A stretch of 64,000 bases of DNA. Origin: Serratia sp. Ag1 (GTDB taxonomy: Bacteria > Pseudomonadota > Gammaproteobacteria > Enterobacterales > Enterobacteriaceae). The DNA lies in NCBI RefSeq assembly GCF_000743355.1, contig NZ_JQEI01000015.1:124001-188000 (forward strand). The letters run 5' to 3'. Every line of letters starts with the position of its first letter. Position 1 is the stretch's first letter. The position numbers and the translations under genes were made by a program. Positions 11,856 to 22,500 of this stretch are shown one piece after another. The notes beneath the pieces were generated by a model. The model saw only the letters and a program-made list of their open reading frames with translations. It was not told the DNA's origin and made no database searches.

Positions 11856-13421
11856 TTACTCCTTTTGCCCGTGGCTTAACAGAGTGATAGGGATCGGCTG
11901 GCGGCGCTCCTCAGTTGGCACATCTTCAACAGTGGCCGCAGTTTTAGGGGCCGATTTCAGATCACGTTTGAGAGTTGACTGGGCAAGTTCCATGTTCTGG
12001 GCGAGTCGTTTGATTTCAGAAAGAATATCGACGTCCTCATACCAGACGACCCAGTTACTGAAAGCTTCGCGCACCGGTAACCGGAAGATGAACTTCAGTG
12101 CGGTGTCGAGATCGTTGATCCGGCAGGTAGAAAGGAACAGGAATAACCGGTTTTGTGCCACGGTCATGATGTCGCCGAAGCGGCGTTGATGGCACAAGGT
12201 CATCGACTGCCGAGCGCTTAGCCCAGGGACCGGGCGTAATGCAACCATCACGCCTTTACCGTCTTCTGGGAGCAAGGTGTTTTCCAGCAGCGATACCACG
12301 GCCTTGCTGAAATCTTCCAGCGGCAGGTATCCCTTCACTGGCAACGGACGCAGCCCAGCCAGCAGAGCATCAATATTGACGGGGATATAGCGCGATAAAC
12401 GCTGGCCCTGAACCCCTTCCAGCATGGTCAGAAAACTTGAAAGCGGTGCAATATGGGGAACAATCAGGCTGGCTCCGCAGGCCAATAGCAGGCGTTCATC
12501 ACTGTAGCGCAGGCTGGCGCTCATTTCGCGAACCACAATCTTGAGCCCGTTTCCACGCTGGCGGCGCAGGCTGTGGATTTGATGCGCTAAAATTTCGACC
12601 TGATCGCTCTGGTAGAGGGCATAAATCAGCGTGGCCGCCATGGCCTGCATACCGTGCTGGGTCAGCAACACGCTGTTTTCAAAGAGTTTCCAATTAACAG
12701 ACAGCGGCGGAGCACCTTCAAGAATAGACCTTTCTGCCAGATAGCGGCCCGCATCGCTGACCACCCTGGTGGGTGAGGATGTGGTCTTTTCTTCCTCTTG
12801 GGCCAGCCAGCCCTCTGGGGTTGGGTACAGTGTCATCAGTTGGTTGGCGTTGATGCAGTTTGCAGTGCTCCACCAGTTTACCAGGTACTGTGCGCTGTCC
12901 TGCTGCCACTGCAGGTTGGCAAGCCCATTCAGAATACGGTGCTCGGCGCTGAGCCGATCCTTGAGTTTATTAACGCCACTGCCGTAGCTGAGCAAAATCA
13001 GGGTGCACTGCCGTTGGCGCAACCATTTGGCGAGGCCGTACGACCAGACGCGCAGTTCATCGTCGGTGAACGTTTGCCAGAGATCTGCCTGAGCCAGCAG
13101 AATCAACAGGCGATTTTTGGGATGTAACGTGCGCATCAGGTCGTCACGTAAAAATAACAGCGCGGTCTTTTTATCCGGCAAAGTATAGAGGGGCAGTTTC
13201 TTTATTGCTGGTGAAGGGAGATCGGCCAGCAAATGGCTCGGTTTGTCATGGCTGCAAATCAATGCCAGCAAACTGTCTTCTGTTTGGGCGGTGATAATTT
13301 GCCGGCAAAGCAAATTCGCATCGATCTGGCGATCGACATTAACCCAGTAAAACCCGGGTGACTGCATGACCGACAATTCTTCCCATATTTGTCGGATACC
13401 TAATAAGAAAGAGTGCGCCAT
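11856..13421 (-). CDS. bcsE: c-di-GMP-binding cellulose regulator BcsE
   Basis: A cytoplasmic 521-residue protein that binds c-di-GMP through a GIL domain and boosts cellulose output. The binding motif RxGD is present as R414-F-G-D417, nearly the E. coli position. Other conserved blocks are SILEGAPPLS, SLRRQRGNGLKI, DERLLLACGA and CRINDLDTAL. It heads bcsEFG, which diverges from bcsRQABC across 194 nt. Known partners are BcsF and the BcsRQ complex. The start at 13421 gives the family length. Confidence 0.95.
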   Translation of the reverse strand: MAHSFLLGIRQIWEELSVMQSPGFYWVNVDRQIDANLLCRQIITAQTEDSLLALICSHDKPSHLLADLPSPAIKKLPLYTLPDKKTALLFLRDDLMRTLHPKNRLLILLAQADLWQTFTDDELRVWSYGLAKWLRQRQCTLILLSYGSGVNKLKDRLSAEHRILNGLANLQWQQDSAQYLVNWWSTANCINANQLMTLYPTPEGWLAQEEEKTTSSPTRVVSDAGRYLAERSILEGAPPLSVNWKLFENSVLLTQHGMQAMAATLIYALYQSDQVEILAHQIHSLRRQRGNGLKIVVREMSASLRYSDERLLLACGASLIVPHIAPLSSFLTMLEGVQGQRLSRYIPVNIDALLAGLRPLPVKGYLPLEDFSKAVVSLLENTLLPEDGKGVMVALRPVPGLSARQSMTLCHQRRFGDIMTVAQNRLFLFLSTCRINDLDTALKFIFRLPVREAFSNWVVWYEDVDILSEIKRLAQNMELAQSTLKRDLKSAPKTAATVEDVPTEERRQPIPITLLSHGQKE

Positions 13422-13615
13422 AGTTTTATTCTACTTTTGTCGAAAGTATCACAGAACTGACAGATTAAGCCGTTGAAAAACCGTAACACAATGCCAAGAA
13501 TAACGCTCCTGTTTGCTTGCGTTATAATAAATAAATAGATTTATACCATCAGTTTTTTTCTGAATTCATTACTATAGTCATTTAACATTAGCCTACTTTA
13601 ATTGAAGGTGGCAGA
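13422..13615. promoter_or_regulatory. divergent bcsE / bcsR promoter region
   Basis: A 194-nt AT-rich gap separates the two cellulose operons. A perfect -10 hexamer TATAAT lies at 13523-13528 toward bcsR, without a good -35. A second candidate, TATAGT, is at 13573-13578. AGGTGG before the bcsR ATG is the ribosome site. No firm operator was identified. Confidence 0.45.
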
Positions 13616-13804
13616 ATGAATAACGGTGATTTATCACATTTCCGCAAGGCGGTTGAGCAATCACAGATGCAAGATGATTTGGTCACCCTGACTCTTGCGT
13701 TTTCTTTGCCTGAATTAAATTACATCGATATTTTGCGTCAGGAACGGCTAGCGAAAATGATGGATCGCTGGCCATTATTAGCGGAGTTAGCGCAGAAAAA
13801 ATAG
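13616..13804 (+). CDS. bcsR: Cellulose biosynthesis protein BcsR
   Basis: A 62-residue cytoplasmic protein that forms a complex with BcsQ and, in E. coli, is needed for assembly and membrane targeting of the synthase complex. Conserved residues cluster in the second half: AFSLPELNYIDI and RWPLLAELAQKK. The length equals that of E. coli YhjR. GAAGGTGG lies just upstream of the ATG. The gap to bcsQ is 14 nt. Confidence 0.92.
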   Translation: MNNGDLSHFRKAVEQSQMQDDLVTLTLAFSLPELNYIDILRQERLAKMMDRWPLLAELAQKK

Positions 13805-13818
13805 GGGGCCTCTGACCC

Positions 13819-14556
13819 ATGCCGGTGATCGCATTGCAAGGGGTGCGGGGGGGTAGCGGCGCTACCTCGTTGGTAGCCGCGTTATCTTGGGCATTCCAAG
13901 AATTAGGGGAGTCGGTGCTGGCGATCGATTTTTCGCCGGATAACCTATTGCGTTTACATTTCAGCACCCCTTTCGAACTGAGCCGTGGCTGGGCGCGATC
14001 CGAACTGGATGGCGATAACTGGCAGCAGGGGGCGATGCGCTACTGCAAGAAACTCGATTTTCTGCCGTTTGGCCGCTTAAGCGTGGCCGAGCAGTCGAGG
14101 ATAGAGCAGCAATGCTGCGCCACTCCGCAACGATGGCAGGATTTTTTGCAGCAGATAAAATCCTCGAAACAATACCGTTGGATCCTGCTGGATATTCCAG
14201 CCGGTAATACCCCGTTGATTCAGCAGCAACTGGCGCTGGCTGACAGCATCTTTCTGGTGCTGAATCCCGATGCCAATTGCCATGCCCGCTTGCATCAGCA
14301 AGCTTTACCGGCCCACTGCCATTTCCTGATTAATGCCTATTCTGCCGCCAGCCAATTGCAGGAAGACTTACACCAGTTCTGGTTGCAAACGCTGGCGGGT
14401 CTGATCCCGCTGATGGTTCACCGTGATGAGGCCTTGTTCGAAGCGCTGGCCGCCAAACAGCCGCTGGGGGAATACCGGCCAGAAAGCCTGGCTGCCGAGG
14501 AGGTCCTGACGCTGGCCAACTGGTGCCTGATTAATCTGCAGGGGGCGGCGGTATGA
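13819..14556 (+). CDS. bcsQ: Cellulose synthase localization ATPase BcsQ
   Basis: A MinD/ParA-type cytoplasmic ATPase of 245 residues, required for cellulose production and partner of BcsR and BcsE. The P-loop reads GVRGGSGATS; arginine replaces the usual signature lysine, as I recall for the E. coli protein too. Further conserved patches are DNLLRL, LLDIPAG, HRDEA and GEYRPESLAAEE. Unlike the mutated copy known in E. coli K-12, the frame is open throughout. Its TGA overlaps the bcsA ATG by 4 nt. Confidence 0.94.
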   Translation: MPVIALQGVRGGSGATSLVAALSWAFQELGESVLAIDFSPDNLLRLHFSTPFELSRGWARSELDGDNWQQGAMRYCKKLDFLPFGRLSVAEQSRIEQQCCATPQRWQDFLQQIKSSKQYRWILLDIPAGNTPLIQQQLALADSIFLVLNPDANCHARLHQQALPAHCHFLINAYSAASQLQEDLHQFWLQTLAGLIPLMVHRDEALFEALAAKQPLGEYRPESLAAEEVLTLANWCLINLQGAAV

Positions 14557-17165
14557 GCCGGGCATTAAGCCTGCTGCTGATTCCTCCTGTTCGTGAGGCG
14601 ATACAGGCGCGCTACCGCACCTATCGCCAGAAGAAAGCCTCCCCCTTTGCCGCCTTTTTCAACACGCTGATGGTATTACTGGGCTGGGTTTTCCTACGCT
14701 TTGAATCCCCGGAGTGGCAGAGGATCCTGGCCAATCACCCTCATTGGTTCCCCGCTCTCTCACGTAGCCGCCCGAAACCTGCCGACGTCTTGCGTTATCT
14801 GCTGCAATGCACGTGGTTGTTGATCACTCGCCGCCCTGCCGCACCGAAAAAACGGCGCTATGCCGAAAGTTGGCAGCGTTTTCAGCGCAGTTACATTATG
14901 GAAATTAAGGGGTTACCGCAGCGCATACAGCAATTCGAATTGGGGCAACGGCTCTGGCAACGTTTCAACCGGCTGAACCGGCGGGTGCGGCAAGCGATGT
15001 TGATCGCCGTTGGGGTGTTGGTGGCGCTGATGGCGCTGCTATGTATTTCTCAGCCGTTTGAACTGTGGGCGCAGTTTGTCTTTGTGCTGTTGCTGTGGTG
15101 TGTCGCCATGATGGTGCGCCGTTTGCCTGGGCGCTTACCGATCCTGATGCTGATCGTGCTCTCGCTGACCGTTTCATGCCGCTATTTGTGGTGGCGTTAT
15201 ACCGAAACGCTGAACTGGGGTGATCATTTCAGCCTGATTTGCGGGCTGTTGTTATTGGCGGCGGAAACGTATGCCTGGGCGGTGCTGGTTCTGTGTTACT
15301 TCCAGACCGCCTGGCCGCTGCATCGCCAGCCGGTGCCGATGCCCATGGATGTCGACTCTTGGCCGACGGTCGATCTGATGGTGCCGACCTATAACGAAGA
15401 TCTGGGGGTGGTCAAGCCTGCGGTTTATGCTGCGCTGGGTATCGATTGGCCCAAAGAAAAGCTCAATATTTATATTCTCGATGATGGTAATCGGCCTGAA
15501 TTCAAAGCGTTCGCCGAAAAAGTCGGAGTGCGTTACATCGCGCGGCCCACCCATGAGCATGCCAAAGCGGGCAATATCAACAACGCCTTGAAGCAGGCTA
15601 CCGGTGAGTTCGTGGCGATCTTCGATTGTGACCATGTTTCGACGCGCTCCTTTCTGCAACTGACCATCGGCTGGTTTTTCAAAGATAAGAAACTGGCGAT
15701 GCTGCAAACGCCGCACCATTTTTTCTCCCCGGATCCCTTTGAGCGTAACCTTGGGCGCTTTCGCCAAACACCCAACGAAGGGACTCTGTTTTATGGGCTA
15801 GTGCAGGACGGCAATGATATGTGGGACGCCACTTTCTTCTGTGGTTCCTGTGCGGTGTTGCGCCGCAGTGCGCTGGATGAGATTGGCGGTATCGCGGTGG
15901 AAACCGTGACCGAAGATGCCCATACCTCGTTACGTTTGCACCGCATGGGGCATAGTTCGGCGTACATCCGCATTCCACAGGCCGCTGGCTTGGCAACGGA
16001 AAGCCTGGCGGCCCATGTTGGGCAGCGCATTCGCTGGGCGCGCGGGATGGCGCAAATATTTCGGCTGGATAATCCCTTGCTGGGCAAAGGGTTGAAGCTG
16101 GGGCAGCGGTTATGCTATGCCAACGCCATGCTGCACTTTTTTTCCGGCGGCCCGCGCCTGATTTTCCTGATTGCGCCACTGGTGTTCCTGCTACTGCATG
16201 CCTACATCATCTATGCCCCTGCGCTGGCGATTGCGCTGTATGTCTTGCCGCACATGATCCATGCCAGCCTTACCAGTTCGCGGATTCAGAGCAAATACCG
16301 TTATTCGTTCTGGGGCGAAATCTATGAAACCGTGTTGGCCTGGTACATCGCCAAACCCACCACCGTCGCTCTGTTCAGCCCGCATAAAGGCAAGTTCAAC
16401 GTCACGACCAAGGGCGTGCAATCAGATCAGGATCATTTTGACTGGGTGATTACCCGCCCTTACCTGTTTCTGGTCATCCTGAATCTGGCCGGTATTGGAT
16501 TTGGCATCTGGCGGCTTTTCTTCGGCCCGACTGAGGAGTTGATGACGGTGGTGCTCAATCTGGTATGGGTTTTGTACAACATGCTGATTCTTGGCGGTGC
16601 CATTGCGGTAGCGGTGGAAGTTAAGCAGATGCGCCAGTCACACCGGGTCGAAATTGCCATGCCAGCCTCCCTGGCTAAAGCCGATGGTCATCTGTTCCCT
16701 TGCACCTTACGGGATTACTCTGACGGCGGTGTGGGTGTTGAAATGCGCGTGCCGGATCAATTTAAAGAAGGTGATAAAGCGTTGCTGTTGCTCAAGCGCG
16801 GCCAGCAGGAATTCAGTTTCCCCTGCCTGATCACGCGTGCTATTGGTGCGCATGTCGGTATGCGTTTGGAGGATCTCTCCATCCATCAACATATTGAATT
16901 TATTCAGTGTACCTTCGCACGTGCTGACACCTGGGCACTGTGGCAGGACGGGTTCCCTGAAGATAAACCGGTAGGAAGCCTGCGTGATGTATTGATGTTG
17001 GGGATCCACGGTTACATGCGAATGGCGGATTACTCGCCGCCAATCATTCGCGGCATTATTGCCGGTTTGACCACGATGATTGCTTGGATAGTGTCATTTA
17101 TGCCGCAAAGTGTGGGTAGGGAACCGGCTTTCATTCAAAAAGAGGCTGTGGCATCGGCGGTATAA
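14553..17165 (+). CDS. bcsA: Cellulose synthase catalytic subunit BcsA
   Basis: Inner-membrane processive glycosyltransferase that builds beta-1,4-glucan from UDP-glucose and threads it through its own channel. It has 870 residues, like E. coli. The order is N-terminal helices, the GT2 domain with PTYNED (about 276), DDGN, FDCDH (about 355), TED (about 451) and QRIRW (about 489), further membrane spans, then a PilZ domain. The PilZ c-di-GMP signature is complete: RQSHR (about 693) and DYSDGG (about 720). All catalytic and allosteric motifs appear intact, so the enzyme is predicted to be active. It is coupled to bcsQ by an ATGA overlap. Confidence 0.97.
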   Translation: MSRALSLLLIPPVREAIQARYRTYRQKKASPFAAFFNTLMVLLGWVFLRFESPEWQRILANHPHWFPALSRSRPKPADVLRYLLQCTWLLITRRPAAPKKRRYAESWQRFQRSYIMEIKGLPQRIQQFELGQRLWQRFNRLNRRVRQAMLIAVGVLVALMALLCISQPFELWAQFVFVLLLWCVAMMVRRLPGRLPILMLIVLSLTVSCRYLWWRYTETLNWGDHFSLICGLLLLAAETYAWAVLVLCYFQTAWPLHRQPVPMPMDVDSWPTVDLMVPTYNEDLGVVKPAVYAALGIDWPKEKLNIYILDDGNRPEFKAFAEKVGVRYIARPTHEHAKAGNINNALKQATGEFVAIFDCDHVSTRSFLQLTIGWFFKDKKLAMLQTPHHFFSPDPFERNLGRFRQTPNEGTLFYGLVQDGNDMWDATFFCGSCAVLRRSALDEIGGIAVETVTEDAHTSLRLHRMGHSSAYIRIPQAAGLATESLAAHVGQRIRWARGMAQIFRLDNPLLGKGLKLGQRLCYANAMLHFFSGGPRLIFLIAPLVFLLLHAYIIYAPALAIALYVLPHMIHASLTSSRIQSKYRYSFWGEIYETVLAWYIAKPTTVALFSPHKGKFNVTTKGVQSDQDHFDWVITRPYLFLVILNLAGIGFGIWRLFFGPTEELMTVVLNLVWVLYNMLILGGAIAVAVEVKQMRQSHRVEIAMPASLAKADGHLFPCTLRDYSDGGVGVEMRVPDQFKEGDKALLLLKRGQQEFSFPCLITRAIGAHVGMRLEDLSIHQHIEFIQCTFARADTWALWQDGFPEDKPVGSLRDVLMLGIHGYMRMADYSPPIIRGIIAGLTTMIAWIVSFMPQSVGREPAFIQKEAVASAV

Positions 17166-17204
17166 ACCGCTTGCCCGTGAACAGGTTCTAACATTGACGA
17201 TAAT

Positions 17205-19517
17205 ATGATGAAGAGACAAATAACCTGGTTTACCGCATTGGCCTTAGGCATCAGTACGCTGTCTCAGGCGGAAACGCCGAGTTCAGCGAGCGCCTTCGGG
17301 GTACCACCGGCGACAGAGGCCGTGGGGTCTTCTACCACCACGCCGATCAGATCGGCGGTGCCAGAGGATCCGAATGCACCGGTACGCGATGTGCAATTGC
17401 CTTTTGCACAAATTGCGCCGCCGCCGGGGACCTTTGCGCTGCGTGGTACGCGCCCTGAAGGGCAGGTGGAGTTTGGTGTGCGCAGCGACGAAGTGGTATC
17501 GCAGGCGATGCTTGATCTGACCTTTACCCCTTCACCGTCGCTGATCCCGCAGGAATCCCACGTTAAGCTCTATCTCAACGATGAGTTGATGGGGGTGAAA
17601 ACCATCGCCAAAGAGCAATTGGGCCAAATCAACCAGGCTCAGTTCCCCATCGATCCGCGTTATATCAGCGATTTTAACCGCGTGCGCCTGGAGTTTGTCG
17701 GGCATTACCGGGACATCTGTGAAAACCCGGCCAACAGTGCGTTGTGGCTGGACGTCAGCAAATCCAGTTCGCTCAACCTGCGTTTCCAGAAATTACCGCT
17801 GGACAACGATCTGTCGCACTTCCCTGAGCCTTTCTTCGACAGCCGCGATAACCGCCCGTTAAATCTGCCGATGGTGTTTGCCGGGCAGCCAGATCTGGTG
17901 CAACAGCGTGCGGCGGGCATTCTTGCTTCCTGGTTTGGCAGCAAGGCGCAGTGGCGTGGCCAGTCGTTCCCAACGCTGTTTAATCAGTTACCAAATCAGC
18001 ACGCCATTGTGTTTGCTACCAATCAGCAACGGCCTGATTTCCTGAAAGACTCTCCGCAGGTGAACGGGCCGACGGTGGCGATGGTCAGCCATCCGAAGAA
18101 TCCCTATGTGAAGCTGCTGCTGATACAGGGCCGTGATGACAACGATCTGATCACCGCCGTGCGCGGGATTGCGCAGGGTAATATCCTGTTCCGTGGTGTG
18201 AGCCTGACGGTGGATAAGGTTGAACAACTGCTGCCACGGCAGCCGTATGATGCACCAAACTGGGTGCGTACCGATCGCCCGATGACCTTTAGCGAACTGC
18301 AACAATATGCCGGGCAGTTGCAAACCAGCGGGATTGAACCGGGGCCGATCACGCTGAATATGAATCTGCCGCCAGATTTATTCCTGATCCGCAGTACGGG
18401 TATCGATATGTTGCTGAAATATCGTTACACCGCTCCGCGTGTGCAGGATGGTTCACGTTTGAGCATCAGCCTGAATAATCAGTTTGTGCAGGCTTCACCG
18501 CTGTTGCCGGAGGACGAGCGGGGCTTGAAATTGCTGGGTATTCCGCTGCGGCAGGGGCTGATTGCCTCTGAGAAAACCGTCAATATTCCGGCGCTGAAGC
18601 TGGAAGCCGTCAACCAGATACGCTTTGACTTTGATTACACTACGCTTTTAGGCAGCGGCACGGCAGATCGTTGCGAAACCTATTCAGTAGCACCCAATCA
18701 TGCGGTGATCGACGGCAGTTCCACTATCGATTTCTCCGGCTATCGCCACTTTATGGCGATGCCGGATCTGCGTGCCTTTGCCAATGCCAGCTTCCCGTTC
18801 AGCCGGATGGCGGATCTGTCACAGACCTTGGTATTGGTGAGCCCACAGCCACAGCCCGCCCAAGTGAGCGCTTTGCTTAATGCGTTGGGGAATATGGGGG
18901 CTCAAACCGGTTTCCCCGCATTGGAATTTATGTTGGCCGATGATTGGTCACAGGCCAAGGGCCAAGATGCCGACATCCTGCTGATTGGCACCATTCCGCC
19001 TGAACTGCGTGATGAGAAGCAAATCAATCTGCTGATAGAAGCCACCCAAAGCTGGGTAAAACACCCGATGCGGCAACTCCCGTTGCCGGAAATGAAAGTA
19101 CAACAGGATGATGCTACGCCGGACAGCAAAACCACCATCAGCTCTGAAGGGGCGATGGCGGCGATAGTCGGTGTCCAGTCGCCGTTTAACGATCAGCGCA
19201 GCATCGTGGCATTGTTGGCGGATAGCCCGCGGGGGTATGAACTGCTGAACGATGCACTGCTGGATGGAGCCAAACGTGCCGTTGTATTTGGTTCGGTGGC
19301 GGTGCTGCGTGAATCGGGAATTAACAGCCTGAGCGTCGGGGATATTTACTACGTCGGCCATCTGCCCTGGTGGGAGCGTGTCTGGCATATGCTGGCGACA
19401 CACCCGGCTTGGCTCGCGGCGGTAGCAACATTTGTGGTGGTTGTTCTGGCGCTGTTCCTGTGGCGTGTGCTGAAGGCTTATAGCCGCCACCGTCTGTCAC
19501 CGGATGAGCGGGACTAA
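17205..19517 (+). CDS. bcsB: Cellulose synthase periplasmic subunit BcsB
   Basis: Periplasmic partner of BcsA, anchored by one C-terminal helix, that guides the emerging glucan and is essential for synthesis. It is 770 residues, near the family length. The N-terminal signal peptide runs to about residue 22 (TLSQAE). Conserved blocks include FAQIAPPPG, SDFNRVRLEFVGHY, NDQRSIVALLADSPRGYELLN (in part) and DIYYVGHLPWWERVW. The terminal membrane helix is near residues 730-755. Two ATGs are adjacent (17205, 17208); the second, MKRQ, matches E. coli better. The following gene is bcsC after 5 nt, with no bcsZ between. Confidence 0.96.
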   Translation: MMKRQITWFTALALGISTLSQAETPSSASAFGVPPATEAVGSSTTTPIRSAVPEDPNAPVRDVQLPFAQIAPPPGTFALRGTRPEGQVEFGVRSDEVVSQAMLDLTFTPSPSLIPQESHVKLYLNDELMGVKTIAKEQLGQINQAQFPIDPRYISDFNRVRLEFVGHYRDICENPANSALWLDVSKSSSLNLRFQKLPLDNDLSHFPEPFFDSRDNRPLNLPMVFAGQPDLVQQRAAGILASWFGSKAQWRGQSFPTLFNQLPNQHAIVFATNQQRPDFLKDSPQVNGPTVAMVSHPKNPYVKLLLIQGRDDNDLITAVRGIAQGNILFRGVSLTVDKVEQLLPRQPYDAPNWVRTDRPMTFSELQQYAGQLQTSGIEPGPITLNMNLPPDLFLIRSTGIDMLLKYRYTAPRVQDGSRLSISLNNQFVQASPLLPEDERGLKLLGIPLRQGLIASEKTVNIPALKLEAVNQIRFDFDYTTLLGSGTADRCETYSVAPNHAVIDGSSTIDFSGYRHFMAMPDLRAFANASFPFSRMADLSQTLVLVSPQPQPAQVSALLNALGNMGAQTGFPALEFMLADDWSQAKGQDADILLIGTIPPELRDEKQINLLIEATQSWVKHPMRQLPLPEMKVQQDDATPDSKTTISSEGAMAAIVGVQSPFNDQRSIVALLADSPRGYELLNDALLDGAKRAVVFGSVAVLRESGINSLSVGDIYYVGHLPWWERVWHMLATHPAWLAAVATFVVVVLALFLWRVLKAYSRHRLSPDERD

Positions 19518-19522
19518 ATGCC

Positions 19523-22500
19523 ATGTGGGCGATGCGTAACTTCAGCAGAAACTGGTGGTGCCTGTTTCCTTTGAGCCTGGTGACATTACCGTTGGCGCAA
19601 AGTGCAGAAACCGTTGCGCCTGAGCAATGGTTACTGGAGCAGGTGCGCGTTGGTGAAGCCAGCAATAAAGACGAACTGGTGCGCCAGTCGCTGTATCGTC
19701 TTGAACTGATGGACCCGAATAATCCTGAAGTGATTGCGGCGCGGATGCGCTTGGCGTTGCGCCAGGGCAATCAGGTGCTGGCGCAACAGCAATTGGATAA
19801 GCTGAAGAATGTCGCCCCACAATCCACCGTTTACCATCAGGCAGAGATGAATCTGCTGCTGACTCAGCCGGAAACGCGGCAGAAACTGCAGCAGGCGCGC
19901 CTGATGGCTGCTGCAGGGCGCTTGCCGGAAGCCAAGGCACAGTACGATCAATTGTTCCAGGGCGATCCGCCGACGCTCGATCTGGCGGTGGAGTATTGGA
20001 AACTGGTGGCGCGTATAGCCGGGCAAGAGCCTGTGGCACAGCAAAAAATGCAACAGCTGGATCGGCAGTATCCCGGCAACATTGCGCTGCGTATGGCGTT
20101 GGCACAACTGCTGTTCAGCCAAAATCAGGAGCAACAGGCCTACGATGTTTTGCAGCAGGTGGCCGTCGATCCCGCTGGGCGTGGCCCCGCTGCCGATCTG
20201 TGGCTGGAGAAGATCAAAGCCATGCCGGTCAGCGCCCAGAGCGTGGCGGCGCTCAACCGTTTTCTCAGCGTGTTTGAAAACAGCGATCAGGCTGCCGGCG
20301 CGCGGCAGGAGCTAGCCAGACAGCAGACCCTGCTGGCCGATCCGGCTTATCAGGCGCGCCTGGCCGGTTTGGCGCGGGTGGATAAAGGGGGGAGCCAGGC
20401 GGCGATCCCAGAGTTGAAAAAAGCCCTGGCCAGTACGCCAGATGACCCACAGGTGTTGGGGGCGTTGGGATTGGCTTACGCGCGTGCGGGTAACCGCCAG
20501 AAGGCATTAAACCTGTTTCTGCAGGCGCAGAAAGCGGATAAAAATGGCTACAACAGCGGTAAATGGCAGAGCCTGATTCAGAGCAATCGTTACTGGTTGG
20601 CGATCGACGCCGGTGATAAAGCGCTGAAAGCCAATAATCTGCCGCTGGCACAGCAGAACTACCAACAGGCGCGGCAGATTGACCGTAGCGACAACAGCGC
20701 ATTGATCGGCTTGGCTGATGTTGCCGTGGCGCATAAAGATGATGTGACCGCAGAGCGCTACTATCAGCAGGCCCTGCGCATGGATCCGAGCAGCGGCAGT
20801 GCGGTGCGTGGTTTGGTCAATATCTACCAGCGGCAATCTCCGCAGAAGGCGTTGGATTATCTGCACAGTTTGCCGAGCAGGCAGCAGGAGAAACTGCGCG
20901 ATACCCTCAATAGCCTGCAACTGGATAGTCTGAAACAGCAGGCCGAAGCGCTGACGCAGCGCAAGCAATGGCCTCAAGCGATAGAACTCTATCGGCAAGC
21001 CTATCAAATTGATCCGAATGATGTCTGGCTGACCTACCACTATGCGCAGGCACTGCGGCAGGATTGGCATCCGTTACAGGCCGATGCGCTGTTCCGCCAA
21101 CTGGTGCGGCAAAAGCCTGACGATCCGCAGCAAATTTATGCCTATGCGCTGTATCTGTCAGCCAGCGAGCGCGAGAGCCTGGCTTTAGCGCATTTGGATA
21201 CGTTGCCGAAAGCGCAATGGAACGACGATATACGTGAGATGGCGCAGCGTCTGCGGATGCAGGCCACGCTGGATTATGCCGAAAAACGCCGAGCCGCGGG
21301 TGATGAACCGGGGGCTATTACCTATCTGCATCAGCAACCTGTGGATACGCGCATCGATCTACTGCTTGCCGATTGGGCATTGGCAAGAGAAGACTATGGC
21401 GAAGCCCTGGCGAATTATCAGCGGGTGCGTCTGCGTGAACCGAGTAATCCAGAAGCTCAATTGGGGGAGATAGAAGCCTATGTGGCCGAAGGCAAGCTGA
21501 GTGCGGCACATCAGCGGTTGCAAACCGCCCCCCTCAAAGAGGAATCGCTCAACGGCCAGCGCCGGTTAGCCAATGCCTGGTCTGCGGTGGGGGAACCGCA
21601 GAAAGCGATGGCTATCTTCACGCAGTTGAAAACTGCCGCGGTGCATGAGCCTGTGGGCCAGGCGAAAGCGTTGGTGTACCGAGATGCGGCACGGTTAGAG
21701 CAGGCACAACAGCAACCCACTGCGGCGCAGCAGGATTATCGTCAGGCCATGGTCGCCAGCGGTATGGTGCCAGCGATCCTGCTGGATAATGACAGTTACA
21801 CCCGTGCGACACGTAATAACCCAATGGATGACTGGCTGAAGCGCGGTATCCGCTCTGATGCCGCCGATCTTTATCGTCAGCAGGATGTGAAGGTGACGCT
21901 GAACCATGACTACTCGGGTTCAAGTGGGACAGGGGGCGTCTCCGATTACAAGGCACATGACACCATGTTGCAGGTGGATATGCCGTTGCGTGATGGCCGT
22001 GCGTTTTTCCGTACCGATACGGTTCAACTGAACGCAGGCACCTTTGCGACCAGAGACGGTAAACATTTCGAGACGTTCGGTACGTGTAACACCATAGGCT
22101 GTACGGGTGATGAAAGGCAGAGAGCCACGGGTACCAGCGTCGCGATTGGCTGGCGAGACGAACGTTGGGAAACCGATCTGGGCACCACGCCGATGGGCTT
22201 TGACGTGGTGGATTGGGTAGGGGGCTTGGCATACAACGGGGATTGGAATCACATCGGCTGGCGACTAGGGGTATCACGTCGGCCAATCTCCAGTTCACTG
22301 CTGGCGTTTGGCGGCACGCGCGATCCTAATACCGGTATTACCTGGGGCGGCGTACGGGCGACCGGCATCAGCCTGAGTGGCAGCTACGATCGCGGTGAGG
22401 CCAACGGTGTCTGGGCCGATCTCAGCGCTCATCAACTCACGGGGAAAAACGTTGAGGATAATCAGCGTCAGCGCCTGATGGCCGGTTATTACTACAAACT

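Noticed and set aside
15252-15767. 171-codon minus-strand frame under bcsA
   Set aside because: Shadow of a highly conserved glycosyltransferase gene; no independent signal.
19518-19600. Remnant of bcsZ between bcsB and bcsC
   Set aside because: Only 5 nt separate the genes and both reading frames are full length, so there is no space for a remnant.
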